DNA of 64,000 nucleotides from Alnus glutinosa (GCF_958979055.1 NC_084887.1:34140620-34204619); one strand, 5' to 3'; positions 21,801-39,320 are shown, counted from the first letter of the stretch. Notes: generated from the sequence alone by a model not told the origin. Program-made: numbers and translations.

Positions 21801-23669
21801 TTTCAGGTGCAGGCCTTCAGAAGTTTGGAATTTTATGTTTGCTATTACGGTTGGGGTGACTTCAGAAAGAGATCAAACAAGTGCGGTGACAGTAAGGTTT
21901 TTCAGAGTTTCTATTTTATTGTAGCGATCATTCCATACTGGACCCGTTTCCTTCAGGTATACCATGGCGATGCATACATTTCTGGCAGCAATGACAGTGC
22001 TATTTTAGGTTTCTTTGATATGCTGAATATACATGTTTAACGCTTATGGAAACAGTTTTGCTGACAACAGTCTAATGTTTTAGAGCCTTCGACGCTTGGT
22101 AGAAGAGAAAGATGCAATGCATGGGCTTAATGGGCTGAAGTTCTTCTCAATAATAATTGCAGTTGCCATGAGGACAAGTTATGATTTGAAAAGGGGGATG
22201 AAGACTTGGAAAATCATAGCTGCAGTCAGTTCAGGTGTTGCAACAATTGCTGCTACATATTGGGACATTGTGATAGATTGGGGTCTTTTGAGAAGGAATT
22301 CCAAAAACCCCTGGCTGAGAGATAAACTCCTTGTAGCAAACAAAAATGTTTACTTTGCAGCTATAGTAAGAATATAAGTGACTGTTGTTAATTTTCTTTA
22401 GCAATTTCATTTGGGTGGTGATTGTAGCTGTTGGAGGAATACTCAAGTTCCAGTCTTCTCCTTTTTTAGCTAAAAAACTTTGGCCAACTGCAGGTATTGA
22501 ACGTTCTACTGAGACTTGCTTGGATGCAGTCAGTCTTAGGTTTTAAGGAAGCACCTTTCTTGCATAAACAAGCCTTGGTTGCAATAGTTGCCTGCTTGGA
22601 GATCCTTCGACGTGGCATTTGGAATTTCTTCAGGTATGCTATGCTATGCTCTTCTGTAGTATTCAATCCCCCAACTAGTTATTAGTACACACCTACAACT
22701 AAGTGATTTGTTATTAGCAAGGGAGTCTTGTAATTTGGGTATAACTCAAGATCTAAAGCACCCACAAGGCCACAAGCGTATGCATCCATGTACAGCAATA
22801 TTAGATGTTATCTGTGCGATAATATGCACTTGTGTAACTTAGAAGCCATTCTCCCAGAAGAAGAACAAAAAAAAAAAATCAGAAGCCATTCTGTATGAAA
22901 GTAGTCAAAAAGACATAATGACATGAAATATTGTAATGGTAGGTTACCTAAGTAGATTATTGTGAATGAAAGCCACCGACCATGAATCAATTTATGATTA
23001 GCCAATTAGGTGGGGGAATCTTCAGTTTAATTTCATAAGAAGCAAGTTGGTGGAGAAGGTTCACCTACAATCTCTGCCAAATTGAGAATTAAGAGGGGAA
23101 CGAACAACACATAAGGAAAGTCGGATCACTATGAAACTGCCAATGTTCACAAGAGTGAGTGAAACACCTTTTCCCTGGAGGGAAATCTTGTTGGAAAAGG
23201 CATAACTTGCACCTAAAACTGATGTGAATGTCTTTGGGGATTGTGGAAAAACATGCTAGAGTTTGCCCAGGAAGCGCATAGAAATTTTTTCAAAAGAGCC
23301 CACAGGAGTGGCGTTTTACCTCTAAGAATCACTTTCAAACCTGTGATAAGCAAGTTTAGTTGTTAAAAAATACCAAATGCAAATATACCGACAAAAATTC
23401 TTTTGTTCGTAACAGTTTATGCTTTGTTAAATTGTTTCACAACTGCTTACAATAAGAACCTGGAGGGACCTGACTTGAGCATAGACCCAAAAGCTCAGCT
23501 GTTCAGGGCTCTCCAGGGCTTCAAAACCTCCTCATATGCCTAACAAGAATTTGATGTTAAACTGATCAGATTGGAGAATGAACACCTGAACAATGTTGGC
23601 AAGTATCGGGCATTCAAGTCATTGCCCCTACCTTTTAACTATGGCGACGATGAAGACAAAGACATATAG
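18851..23669 (+). CDS. PHO1-family phosphate exporter (SPX-EXS), PHO1;H3-like
   Basis: PHO1 proteins export phosphate at Golgi or plasma membranes and load it into xylem. Thirteen exons join in frame to 777 residues: 18851-19391, 19565-19904, 19995-20043, 20123-20194, 20284-20413, 20527-20647, 20860-21118, 21202-21306, 21398-21442, 21807-21956, 22084-22365, 22494-22633 and 23570-23669, all GT-AG. The tripartite SPX domain spans about residues 1-330: [54 protein letters not shown]. Transmembrane helices follow ([51 protein letters not shown]). The EXS domain covers about 555-750: [75 protein letters not shown]. Length and motifs are complete. The duplicated 5' region could affect its expression. 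Confidence 0.95.
22634..23569 (+). other. Long last intron of the PHO1 gene
   Basis: 936 bp between EXS exons 12 and 13. No coding capacity or element boundary seen. Confidence 0.8.
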
Positions 23670-24225
23670 ACATGTACAGCACAGAGGAATGAAGATTATC
23701 ATTATTCATATATGGGAAAAATTCCTTTTTTACTTTTTGTTTACGTTTTCTTGATCATATGAGTGAAATTGAAATGCTTGATAAGGAGAGAACAAAAAGG
23801 CAAGTAGTATCGTGTGATAAACGTACTCTAAATGTCAATACAAAGAATTGGGTTTGGCTACAATGTGCAGAGCTCGATTGTACAATAAATTACTTCCAAC
23901 CCATGTTGGTTCAAAGTATTATGCTCTATTAGCACCAATAATGGAACACTATATGCTCCATTTAAAGACAGAAAGAGGAAGCAATCCAGACTATTTATCA
24001 GTGATGTTCTGCAAAGAAATCCATGTACACTAATGAAACATTCCAATTAAAACTTTCAATTCAATGCTACACAAGTCTACCCGGAACATTTGAATTTACA
24101 GTTTATTAGGTTGTGGAACTGATTGTGAACAGAGACAAGGAGACCTCTTATTCAGTTCTAACCTGTAACATTGTAACAAGAAGCCAAAAGAAGATTCACA
24201 ATAGCAACTGCAGAGACGAATTCTT

Positions 24226-27200
24226 TTACACAGAATGGTAATCCTCTTGATCACCCTCTTCCCCATCATTCAAGGAGGCTGAAGAGTTTGAAGCAGAGTT
24301 TTCAGCAGTTACTGCACCGGTACTCTCATCATCCTGGTTTTTTCTAAAGAGGGATGAGAACGACAATGGATTGGAGGTGGAGCTTGCTTTTTGAAGGCCT
24401 TTTATGGCTCTCATTGCAGCGAGAGTGCCACGGTGTAGATCCACAGTTTCGTCTCCAAGAGTTGACGATGTCTCGGGTGAGATATTTGTTGCATTACATG
24501 GTGGTGGTTTTGACTGGTCTTGTGCACAAGGATTAGATTCAATGACTTCCGCTTCTAACGGGAAAAGGAGCTCAAGTTTTTCCTCACACCCACGGACTAA
24601 TCTTGTGACATTTTCTGTTGTAAAGAAAGGTTGACGAAGGGCAAGTTGTGTAAAAGGTAGACGCAGCAGTCCTCCAGTTCGTTTGTCATACTTCTTCAAG
24701 ATCTTAACCAGCCCTATAGAAGCAGAATGGAAATGGTTTAAGAAAGTGACAACTTGAACCACCCTTATTGGGCACTAGGGGGAAAAAATTGATGATATCG
24801 TTGTTGTAGCTCTGAACCAACTCCAGTTAAATTTAGAAGAGAAAATAAATCTAGCAGATGCTATACCTGCAAAATTTAAGGAACTATAGTTTTTCAGAAG
24901 CACCATTTCCCCATGAATGGTGACAAAGTCCTTCCGTATCTCCATCGTTTCTTCACTAAATTCACTTTCTGATGTAAAAACTCCGTCTTTGCTGCTCTTC
25001 TCCATGACTCGCTCTATTCTTTCCTTCAACACCTGTTAAAAATTGCAAAAAAAGAGTCAATAAAGAGCAATGCTATATACTTGGGCGGTCCCTTGTCATT
25101 CTAGATATAAATAAGCAATAGAAATAACACCTAGAGGATTCTCCAGCACCAGTCATTGGCTGCCATAAAATAGAAGTCGATACTTCAAGCAGTAAAAACT
25201 AAATTAAGAGAAAGAAGCATCACACGGCTTTACGAATACTCTACCCAAAAGGCAGAAAGAAAGAAAGAAAGAAAAAAATTCACAATGCATAACGAAAGGC
25301 TGCATTTAATCCTCTTAAGTCAAAATTAATATTATCTAAGAAACTACATTGCAGACATAAATCTATTGTACTGTCTGATACTGACAACACATGAGACTAA
25401 CAACTTATCACTAGAAGAGAAAATCAACTGTTGAAGGGAGGACTTGCAAAACTGGAGCAAAGTAAAATAGCAGTACCATTGCCATATGGCCATCCAACCA
25501 TCATAGCCCATTATATAACTTGAACATTGATAAACAATAGCGCCATGTATGAGTCACACTCTATGTGACATAATTTTCTATCAAATTATTGGTGGTGATT
25601 GTGTAGTCATGCATGCGATTCTAAGTAGGGGCACAGAAAAAAAAGTGCATGAAATGACGAAAGGAACCACAACGAGGAGTTTGACTAAACTCAAGAACAT
25701 TATTATGTACTCATGTTTGAAAATCTTCTCAAGTCCTAATTATCCAAGTCAAGACAAGTGTAACTACAGTAGGTTTCATGGTTCCCAAGGAAGATGGTTG
25801 TGGAACCGTAGGATTCCTTCTTTTTTTTCTTCATTGGATTTGGAAGAAATGAGAATTGTTGAGATATCAACAAGACTACCTAAGCTCCTGATAATCAAAA
25901 TCTTCTCCGTAGCTTCTAGTTGGACAATTATTCTCAAGATTCTGGAAGGCATATATTGAGCTCCATTATCATCAATAATGACAGTGGGAAGAATGGTCCT
26001 GCATATAATTCAAAAATTCATATTCGATACCCATCCCCTGTAAATCAAATTTGATGGATGATCCACTGGAGTAGCTCAATTTCGTAATAGGTTTTAATCT
26101 GATCAGCTGAATGCATGGAAAACTTTCGAACTAAAGACCACTGCTACAAATAAATATGTTAGCTAGACACTTACATTGGCTTTCAAAAAATAAATTTTTT
26201 ATGGCGTGAATAAGTCACTTAATATGTATCATGGGACTGTCAAGTCAACGACTATTTGGCACTTAGAAGCAACGGAAGAAAGGAATTCAACAAGACTGGC
26301 TCCATATATGGTGGCTCTTTTTAAGATGGCTAATCTTGGCAATAGAAATTAGAAAACAGAAAACAGATAGGAAAATTATAATAATCAAGACTGGTTGTTC
26401 TGAAGCTATCACACAGCCAATCACTTAAACAATAAGACCTCCATAATGCTTTTGAGGCCTACTCAAACAGTCAGCCTGTCAGTAATAATTCAACTATTTG
26501 TGTTTAGCTGTTGAAATCCTCCTTCACCTATCACATAAAGTATATTTTCTGTTATTGAAGGGCACCATATATCTCCCCCTAACTTGACCCATATCGTTAA
26601 CGATTTATCAGCTTGCCATCATAGCACTCTCAACTAGAATTACATTGATCTGCATTACTATATAATTCACTCATTTTCTTTATACATGGCAAAACCATCT
26701 GAAAGAAACATCTCCCATCTTTTCTTCCACTTATGGTTCTTCTAACGACAAGCATCAATCTCAAAATGTATATTCCAACACACCATTCTGATTTCTGCAG
26801 GCATATTATATCCGGAGTGCCCAATAATCTAGAATATCAAACATGGCATACTTTACAACCCGTCTTATTTCAATTTCGCTTTGATTTGGTAGTTTTCAAT
26901 AAACCACACGACATTCAGCTCTCTACTTCATCCACGTTACTCTAACCTATTCACAGTAACTTCCCCAATCTCCCCCCTCTTACAACTAACGAAGATGCCA
27001 AAGAAGGTCACTTTCAAATGCCTTTCACTTATATGTAAATTCCATACAATCTATTCCTGTCCAGCTTATAATAAAACCTTTAGACTCTCTTAAGGTTTGC
27101 AAATTCCAATTAGCCCAAACGGTATCAAGCAGTGCATAATTTAGGTTTCTCACTTTCCAACGCAAAAGGGTTTCAAGTTTTCTACACACTTGAACAATCC

Positions 27201-27646
27201 AACATTCTAATCGGTTAAAAAAAAAAAAAAAAAACTTGCAAATCCCAGTTACCCATCAAAACTGGAAGGCATACGGATAATAATTGGTATAGACACTTGC
27301 AAATCTCAAACCACCCATTAAAATCGCAAGGCTGGATTATATGTAGAAGAAGAAGACGAACCTGAAAGCGTATGACGAACTCTTCCTCCTTATTAACGTA
27401 GAAATCATTGAACTTGTCGAGCTCTTCATTGAGAATCCAAATGAACCATTCTTGGAGGTCCAGCAAGGGGGCCTGGTTGTCAAGGCCATCAGTATCGGTG
27501 TTAGGATGAAGATTGATATCTGGGGTGGTGGGGCTGGGGAAGTGGCGCTTGAGGAGCTTCTTGAGGGGCTTGTAGCAGAGGAACTTGTCCCTCCACTCCG
27601 GGAGGGTCTCCTCCAGGTGGGTCGTGAACTCCTTCCCGAACTTCAT
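24226..27646 (-). CDS. SPX4: SPX domain-containing protein 4-like
   Basis: SPX4-type proteins sense inositol pyrophosphates and hold PHR transcription factors when phosphate is ample. Three minus-strand exons join in frame to 312 residues: 27362-27646, 24867-25032 and 24226-24713. Introns are GT-AG; the first donor is GTTCGT. Exon 1 encodes [29 protein letters not shown] (lysine cluster of the ligand pocket) and [20 protein letters not shown]. Exon 2 gives [18 protein letters not shown]. Exon 3 gives [27 protein letters not shown] and a C-terminal tail with [17 protein letters not shown] and NPLSFSS, characteristic of SPX4 rather than SPX1-3. The long intron 1 is usual for the gene. It converges on PHO1 with 556 bp between stop codons. 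No perfect P1BS (GNATATNC) was seen by eye upstream to about 28350, in keeping with SPX4 not being a classic starvation-induced gene. Confidence 0.95.
25033..27361 (-). other. Intron 1 of SPX4 (2.3 kb)
   Basis: AT-rich. The 136-codon plus-strand frame at 25549-25959 has no recognisable domain and is judged chance. A poly(A) tract lies at 27217-27234. Confidence 0.75.
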
Positions 27647-29576
27647 TATTATCGCCTTCCTGATCAGCTTCTAATGTAACAACGATGGTGTTCGCTCGCT
27701 CGATGTGGTTGATTTCAGACTAAGCAGAAATACTGCGTGTCATGTGCCCAACCAGTGCTTGTGTTTTGTGCATATCTGCGAGAAACAGCGAGAGACGAAT
27801 CATAAAGCGAAAAGGGTGAGAAGGAATTTTGGAATTTTGGAAGTGGATGACGATGAAAAGACCGAGCACTTATAGCGTACGTAGTATTTGTAAAATTTTG
27901 CTTTCATCTGCTAGTGCTTCAGCATGTCGTCATCATCACCCTATTCTCTCAGAGGAATCTTTTTTCTTTAATTATCAATTAGAGAAGAGAGAAGCCCCAT
28001 ATCCGGCCTGGAGCTAACGATATAATCAAATTTTTAGAGGCAATTATTCATTTCCGGCCAGAAAAATGCCAGCAGGTGACCCAAAAGAGGCCAAGTTTTC
28101 TTGATGAGCGTAATTTATAGGGTTAAATCCTTCCGGTGTACCTGACATGGCATTTTAGATGGACCAGAAGTCAACTCTTGTCACGGACCATTTAATTTGT
28201 AATATTTTTTTAATTAAAAAATATATTCATATTTTTTTATTAAGGGTATTTTATTTTTTATTTGAAAGACAATTACAAATTTTTTATAGTTTCGCTGAAC
28301 ATCGATAAAATCATTTCTGGTAGCTCAACGTTGTAAAGAATCAGCATTTTTTTCTTTTCAGAAATTTTGGCACGAGGTGCTCTTTTTAATATTCCAATAT
28401 AAATCTTCCCGCATCCTCTTTTTCTTTGCCGGATACAAAAGTATAGAATAAATTTTTCTTCCAAACCAAAGAAATTCTTCACATCCTGATTTCTCCATGC
28501 GCCCACTAATACTATCATCATCATGCAATGTGAACGGGGATTAAGATTCTCTTACAATTTTATTGAAATCAAAAAATTTTAAATTACCTAAATTTAGGTT
28601 CGTTCTTTATATCCAACGGCTCGAAAACTTCTATTTATTACAAATTGGACACACTACCAAGGCATTCAAAAAAAAAAAACAATTCATTCCAAAAAACTTT
28701 TTTATATGTTGTATTTTTCATGTCATTTGTAAGCTTGGCAATTTTTGACACGACCCTCGAATTCGGCACGAACATGACACGAAAAAATAAGATTTGAGTT
28801 TGGCATTATCGAGTTCGGGTCATAATCGGATAAGGATTCTCCAGCAATTTTATTGAAATAATAGATTTTCAAATTACTAAAACTTAAATCATTCTTTGTA
28901 TTGAACGACTTGAAAAATTTTATTTACTAAAAATTCATTTCAAAAAGATTTTTCTTCACTTTTAAATAATAGACCTCTTTTTTAGTAACATTTCACATTT
29001 TTAATATATAATATTTTTCGCACCATTCAATGCAAGAAACGGCCTCATCATCTCCCTCTTACCATGTTTTTTTTTTTTTCTGCCTTTGGAAGGGAACATC
29101 CTTATATGTGAATATATTCGTTTTCAAAAACTTGATTCTGTAAAATAAATAATACAATATGCTAGAAAAGGCTTTGAATTGACATCGAGTGCCCGTTTGA
29201 TTGATCCCTGCAATTCAAATTAACCTTTTACTCAAAATAATTGGACTGGCAGAGATTTCTTTTATTGCTAAACCATTTCATTTCTTTGTCCGATCAGACT
29301 TGTGCACTTGTCCTTTTTACTTTAAACAAATCGGCATCATCACAAGAAGGGGAAAAATAACATATTAGATGGCATTTAAGTTATTGATTGGATCATTATA
29401 TGATCAGTCGACTGGGGCAGAACAGAACACTTGATGATTAAAACAAATTGGAGCACCAAAACAAGGTAAAGATTTAGAACAATAATAGTGGAACAACGGT
29501 TAATAGTTATTAAAAACGGACATGGTAGGTTATGCGCCATATAAGATCCTGAACCGTCGGACTGCAAATGATGGGC
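27647..29576. other. Intergenic: SPX4 upstream and CGS1 downstream region
   Basis: AT-rich. Two diverged direct copies (about 28545-28650 and 28833-28945) share 'attttattgaaat', 'aaattac' and 'cgaaaactt' or 'tgaaaaattt', indicating an old duplicated repeat. No ORF of interest. Confidence 0.55.
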
Positions 29577-34049
<4,473 letters not shown>

Positions 34050-36430
34050 TCTGGTATGACACGCTTTCTACCTCGGACTCGACCTCTCGACCTCGCCTTC
34101 TCTGTCTTAAAGAAATGAGAAAGCCTCGTTGCTTTGATTTGGTTTGGTTTTACTGTTTGGTCTCTCCGAGAATTATTGACGACGCAGGTTTAATACGCGG
34201 TTTTTGTTTGTCGTTTTTGGTTTTTGATGCTTTGTTTGTTGGTGGTATTTGATGAAATCTGTTAAAAAATTTAGTGAAATTTAATGCCAATGATCGATTT
34301 GTAATTATTGCTAACCATAAGGATTTCTTGTAACCATAAGAACATCTCACTGACTTTTTAAACTATAGAGAGTGAACATATCACGTGGACCAACGATATA
34401 ATTTTTAACTAGAGTTCGGTTTCGTAACCCACTATGGTTAGGCCATTGTTGGTGGACGGGATTTGCGGACGTGTATGTCAGCGATAGCGTAGCCATAGTT
34501 AAGTGTCTTCCTAGATCTTCACACGTCAGATGGGACCTTTAATTGCCTGTGTGATGCTGAGGTGGCGTAATCATGAAGCGTTCAAATCTTTGTGACGCTT
34601 TTTAATGGTCGGCTTTGCCTTGGCGGCACGGCGTGCGCCATCCCTGGTTTGGTTCAATTAATGCAGTCTAGAACCTTGATTGAGTTCTGTGACACTGTTT
34701 TTTAATGTTATCTGAACTCGCAAGTCAAGGATTTTTATTTTTATTTTTATTTTAATCTTAATTCTTTGATAAGATCACACAGCAATTGCACACAATAATG
34801 ATGATAATCCATAGAATTGTCCCTTTTATCTAACAAAAATAAAATAAAATAAAATAAATTTTTTAAACTAATTTGGCAGGTATTTAAACAAGCAACCAGT
34901 TTTAGGACTGTTTGTTAACGTGGTTTGAATTGTGTTTTTGGTTTTTTATTTGAAAAAAATATATATATTTTAATGTCATATAAAAGTGAAAATTATTTTT
35001 GTATTTTTAAGAATATTCTATATTTGAATTGTTTTTTAATATTTTTATTTAGAGAAGAGAAAATTATAAAAAATAAAATAAAATAAAAAATTAGCGAACG
35101 GAATATGCTACTTACTGTGCCTACTGCCCAACAAATGATGTGCATGTAGCATATCTCAACAGTAAAACCCCTAATTGTTGCTCAACATAATAACGTGGTC
35201 CATTTTGCAACTTGACATTGCTCCTGTTTGGTTGGTACTTGTCTTTTCCTCCACTTTCCAATTCTGAAACCAACCCTTAATTGTGGCATATTTACTGGAT
35301 AGGGACGGTAGTAGGCTAGTGGCCTAGTAGGTTGATTCTCCTGTCCATAAACATTTTCTATACCCAAAAAAACAAAGAATCAGGATGTAATCGGTATACA
35401 ACAAGATTATACAACACATGCACCACATTAGACATATAGGTGAAACTCATGTGGTGTGACATTATTGATGAAATATAATATTCTTAATTTTTTTCCTAAA
35501 AATATTAATTGATAATAATTAATCAAAATAGATAAAATATTGAATTATGAGACTTTCAAGAATTAAACATTGGAGGCCTCGTATGATCAAATTCTTTATA
35601 CTATACATAATATTTCCCACAAGTTTTTTGAGGTCAATAAGAAGGAATCTCCTCTACCTAACCCCCTTTTTCTCTTTATAGCCTCGTGATTCTATGAAAA
35701 TGAGATGAAAATAATGAGAAGGGCTTTGCCAAAAGGCAAAAACAATAATAAATAAAAGGTCAGATTTCAAGTACTGGCGGCTCTTGTAATCCTGAAATGC
35801 ATGATGAGACGGACAATGATAGTGTCTACTCATAAACAAATTGCACGCATATGTTTTGAATGGTTTTTTTTGTTTTTTTTTTTGAGAAATAATATTAAGA
35901 TGTGATATAAATATAAAAATTTATATTTTTAATTGAGAAAACATTTTAAGAAAGTTGTTCTTACCAAATTGAACTGCTCGAACTGCCAGAAAGTTTCAAA
36001 ACTTTTCTAGAAAGAAACCCAAGAGCCTTTTGGGAAGATCAATAGAAAGGACATAGGGAATCACATAACTTGTTGGAAATGGTAAGAGGGGAAAGAGCGA
36101 GGTGGTGCGTGATTTGGGAATTAATCATTTGGTAAGAGTACTAGTACCAGATGCCCTATAAATAATTCTCTTTTCTCAAATAAGAAAAATTTGAAAAAAA
36201 GTTGCAAAATACAGGTCACAGTAGTCTCCTTATTATATATGGACTTGCTTGGGTAGCTACAGTGCTACCCTACACATTATTTTAATAAAATAAAATAACA
36301 CGTCTCTCTCCTCTCTCCTTCACGCCCTTATCCTCGTACATCTGTTTTTTTGTCCTCTCCTTCATGCCCTTGTAGACCATTTCTACATAATTTGTCCCTC
36401 TTCTCAAAGGATATACGAGAGAAGTTGTGA
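34050..36430. other. Intergenic with the CGS1 upstream region; no gene recognised
   Basis: The CGS1 leader and promoter should lie in the first several hundred bases (minus strand). The rest is AT-rich without recognisable coding or element ends. Confidence 0.55.
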
Positions 36431-36553
36431 ATGAAGGGCCATTTCTCACAAAAACAAAGAAATCCACATAGCAACAAGCCAACAAGATATCCAACCCACG
36501 ACTCTAAAAGCGTGTTTCTAGAGAGAGAAAGTGAGAGAGAGGGATTGGTACCA

Positions 36554-36970
36554 ATGGTGGCTGGGAATGTGAGAATGGCAATGAGGTTGCAAAATTTGCC
36601 GGGGCGTTTAAAGCTGGAAACGCCACCTCCAAAACCACTGTTGTCGTCGCCGAGCTCGGGCAAGGTACCCCAGAAGGCGGTGTTCTCACGTCCATTCGGC
36701 GTGTACTTCCCACGCTCCTCCACGCAGGTCCAGTCCCGCCCGCTCGACGTCACGGAGCTGCTTCGTCTGGTGGAAGAGCTCCGCGAGAGAGAGTCGCTAT
36801 TGAAGATCGAGCGAGCTGCAAAGCAAATTGACAGCTTGGAGGTGGAGAACCAGAGTTTGAGAACAGATGGAGGAGATGATGGAGAAGACGACAGAGCAAG
36901 AAAGAGAAGAAAAGAAATGAATAAAACAAATAAAGTAGGAAAGAGGGGAAAAAAAAAAACTAAAGAGTAA
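36554..36970 (+). pseudogene. CHUP1-like (At4g18570-type) N-terminal fragment
   Basis: The 138-residue frame from ATG 36554 begins MVAGNVRMAMRLQ and includes KVPQKAVFSRPFGVYFPRSS, RPLDVTELLRLVEELRERES and IERAAKQIDSLEVENQSLR. These are the N-terminal proline-rich and coiled-coil blocks of CHUP1-like plant proteins linked to chloroplast positioning. Compared with the family, about 30 residues between ERES-LLK and IERA are missing in frame. After QSLR the sequence turns into a Asp/Glu- and Lys-rich tail unlike the family and stops at 36970; full proteins run to several hundred residues. The upstream leader is GA-rich. It is most likely a duplicated, truncated gene fragment. A short expressed gene is possible. 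Confidence 0.75.
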
Positions 36971-37416
36971 AAAATATTATTTTATTGATATATGAAAAAT
37001 TAAGGGAATCTATTATGAGGTGTTTTTTTAAAAAGTGATTTGATTCTCTAAATTTTTCCTAAATTAGGAAAAATTGTTGGGTGTCTGTTGCTAGTACTTT
37101 AAGTGTGTGAACTGTGTAGAGTGGGGGGTTGTTAGCAAAAAAATATAATATGATATAAAGTAAAAAAATTTGTATAGAAAAGTAAAAAAAGAAATTGTAT
37201 TGTAATGATTTTTTTTTATTTAAATAATAAAAAAAAAAAAAAACATTAATGTGATATAAAAAGGAAAAAAAATAGAAATTTTTTCATGTTGATTGTTATT
37301 GGAAAATGCAAAAAGTAAGAAAAAATGCATGAACAATAACAAAGCACTACTCTAGCCTGGACATGTCGTTCCAAACATAGCCTTAATTTAAGGGGATTTG
37401 AGCCGTTTGTTTTTGG

Positions 37417-37417
<1 letters not shown>

Positions 37418-37446
<29 letters not shown>
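37418..37446 (+). repeat. Poly(G) run of 29
   Basis: An uninterrupted run of 29 Gs follows TTTTGGTG in AT-rich DNA. It is G-quadruplex-capable and prone to length change or to sequencing and assembly error. Confidence 0.9.
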
Positions 37447-37447
<1 letters not shown>

Positions 37448-37489
37448 GAGACAATACGTAGTGAAGCAAGAAAAAATGAGTTTTGTACA

Positions 37490-37660
37490 AATCACTCTCT
37501 GAATCTATCTTTCATCTACCAAATTAACAAAATCTGTCAGTAGATTACAATATAAATGATATTCAGAGATTGTCGTACTATTTATATGATGTGATAAACT
37601 AACGGATTCTATTAATTTGGTGGATGAAAAATAGGTTTAGGGAGGGATTTGTTATTATAG
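37490..37660. mobile_element. Small hairpin MITE-like element
   Basis: The left arm (about 37490-37542, 'caaatcactctctgaatcta...') and the right arm (about 37608-37660, '...taggtttagggagggatttg') are imperfect inverted repeats over about 53 bp. The loop is about 65 bp. Target duplication not resolved. Confidence 0.7.
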
Positions 37661-37953
37661 TTTACCACAATGACCTTCCATAAATTTTTTGTACCACATT
37701 AAGTGATTCGTAATTTAGGTCAACTCTAATGACTAGTGGTACAATTATTTCTAATAATATATACTATAAATCTTATTATATTTCTTAAATATAGAAAAAA
37801 ACAAATATCAAAAAACTCACCTGCAATAGATTTCTCTTCCATAAAAATCAAGGTTAAACTAAAATGCTAGTCAATATTTTAGAAAGTACTTTAGCTTCCA
37901 TTATTTTATTAAAAAAAAAATGTTTTATCTTTCTCCTAACATTATAATTTTTG

Positions 37954-38384
37954 GGTTAAACATATTTTGACCTCTTTAACTTACAACCATTTTTTATGAA
38001 GCCCAACGAACTGACATGTGTGATACTTATACCTTTCAAACTATCAATTTGTCGTATTTAAGTCACTTTCTGTAATTCTTCCAAAAATACTCATATTTTC
38101 TTTAAATAAATTAATTAAATTGATATAAAAAAAATATATATAAATTTTGATTAAATACTAAAATATATAGAGTAAGGTTAGATTAGTATAGAAAGAATTT
38201 TCATGAAATTTTGATTTTAGTTTTTTGTTAAGAAAATAGGGGTATTTTTGGAAAAATTGCAAAAAAGTTGTTTAATTGCATCAAAATGGTAGTTTGATGG
38301 ATCTACATGTCACATCTCAATTCGTGGGGCTTTATAAAAAAAAAAAAAATTATATTAGTTGACAGGGCCATAGTATATTTAACC
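37954..38384. mobile_element. Long-TIR fold-back element 1 (431 bp)
   Basis: Arms of about 150 bp are inverted imperfect copies; for example 'atgaagcccaacgaactga' on the left corresponds to 'tcaattcgtggggctttat' on the right, and 'ttccaaaaatac' to 'gtatttttggaa'. It starts GGTTAAAC and ends TTTAACC. No coding capacity. Confidence 0.78.
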
Positions 38385-38699
38385 TCTTCTCCTAGCATTG
38401 ATTTGAAATAATATTTAAATATTAAGGAAGCAAAAAATAGCTTGGTTCCTTAGATTTATTTATTGTTTTAATTTAGGGGACCAAGCTATTTTTGTTTCTC
38501 TATTAAAATAAACTCTACAATAGTTTTCCATAGAGCACCGACAACAGTTTCTTTTTATTTTTTTGAAATTTAAGGAATCAAACTATTTATTACTTTCATA
38601 TCCAAATATACTTTATAATAGCTTCAATTATATTTTCCTATACAAATCAATGGCAACAATTAGCTACAAATTGGATTGTAACTAATTCTTTTTACACAG

Positions 38700-38825
38700 C
38701 AGTTTAATAAAATTATATGTGTTCTTAAAGTATGTGAGAAGCACATACTTTATTATTAATACTATTAAAAAAACATGTGATTCTCATATGTTAAGAGACA
38801 CTTGACAATTTATTAGACTAGTTTG
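38700..38825. mobile_element. Hairpin MITE-like element
   Basis: 'agtttaataaaatta...cacatacttt' (38700-38763) is inverted in 'acatgtgattctcatatgttaagagacac...ttattagact' (38764-38822). It is bracketed by direct copies of a 'gctacaaattggattgtaac'-like sequence (about 38663 and 38836). Confidence 0.6.
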
Positions 38826-39159
38826 TAGGAATTAACCACAAACCAGATTGTAGTTAATCTTTGGGAAAACTGCACTATTGATTTATTATCCCCTTGTAAT
38901 ATAAAAAATAATTGTGAGGTCCTTGTAGTAGGCTAAAATTACAAATTACTTAATGAAGTCGTTTTCCGTCAACGAACTTAACAGAAACTGTTAGGTTGCC
39001 ACGTCAGTCCAATAAAAACACAACATGTGTCAATCTTAATTAAAAAATATATTAATTTATTATAAATTAAAAAGTTTAATTTATTTTTATTTTTTAAATA
39101 GGGACCGATGGTGCAGTTTTTCCTTAATTTATAACCAAATTGAGTTCGAGGAAATTACT

Positions 39160-39320
39160 CAAATCTAATATATAAAAATGACACTTTTTTTTTTTAATAG
39201 TATGCGAGATGTACATGTTTTTTAATAAATTTTCTTTCAACTTTGTTATTGCTATTAAAAATACATGTACTTTTTATATTCTCAAGAGAGACATGTCATT
39301 TTTATAAATTGAGTTGGAAG
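39160..39320. mobile_element. Hairpin MITE-like element
   Basis: 'tataaaaatgacac...gtacatgttttttaata' (about 39167-39230) is inverted in 'attaaaaatacatgtac...gacatgtcatttttata' (about 39253-39308). Noncoding. Confidence 0.6.

Noticed and set aside
25549-25959. 136-codon frame in SPX4 intron 1
   Set aside because: Opposite strand to the host gene; no recognisable domain; composition like the surrounding intron.
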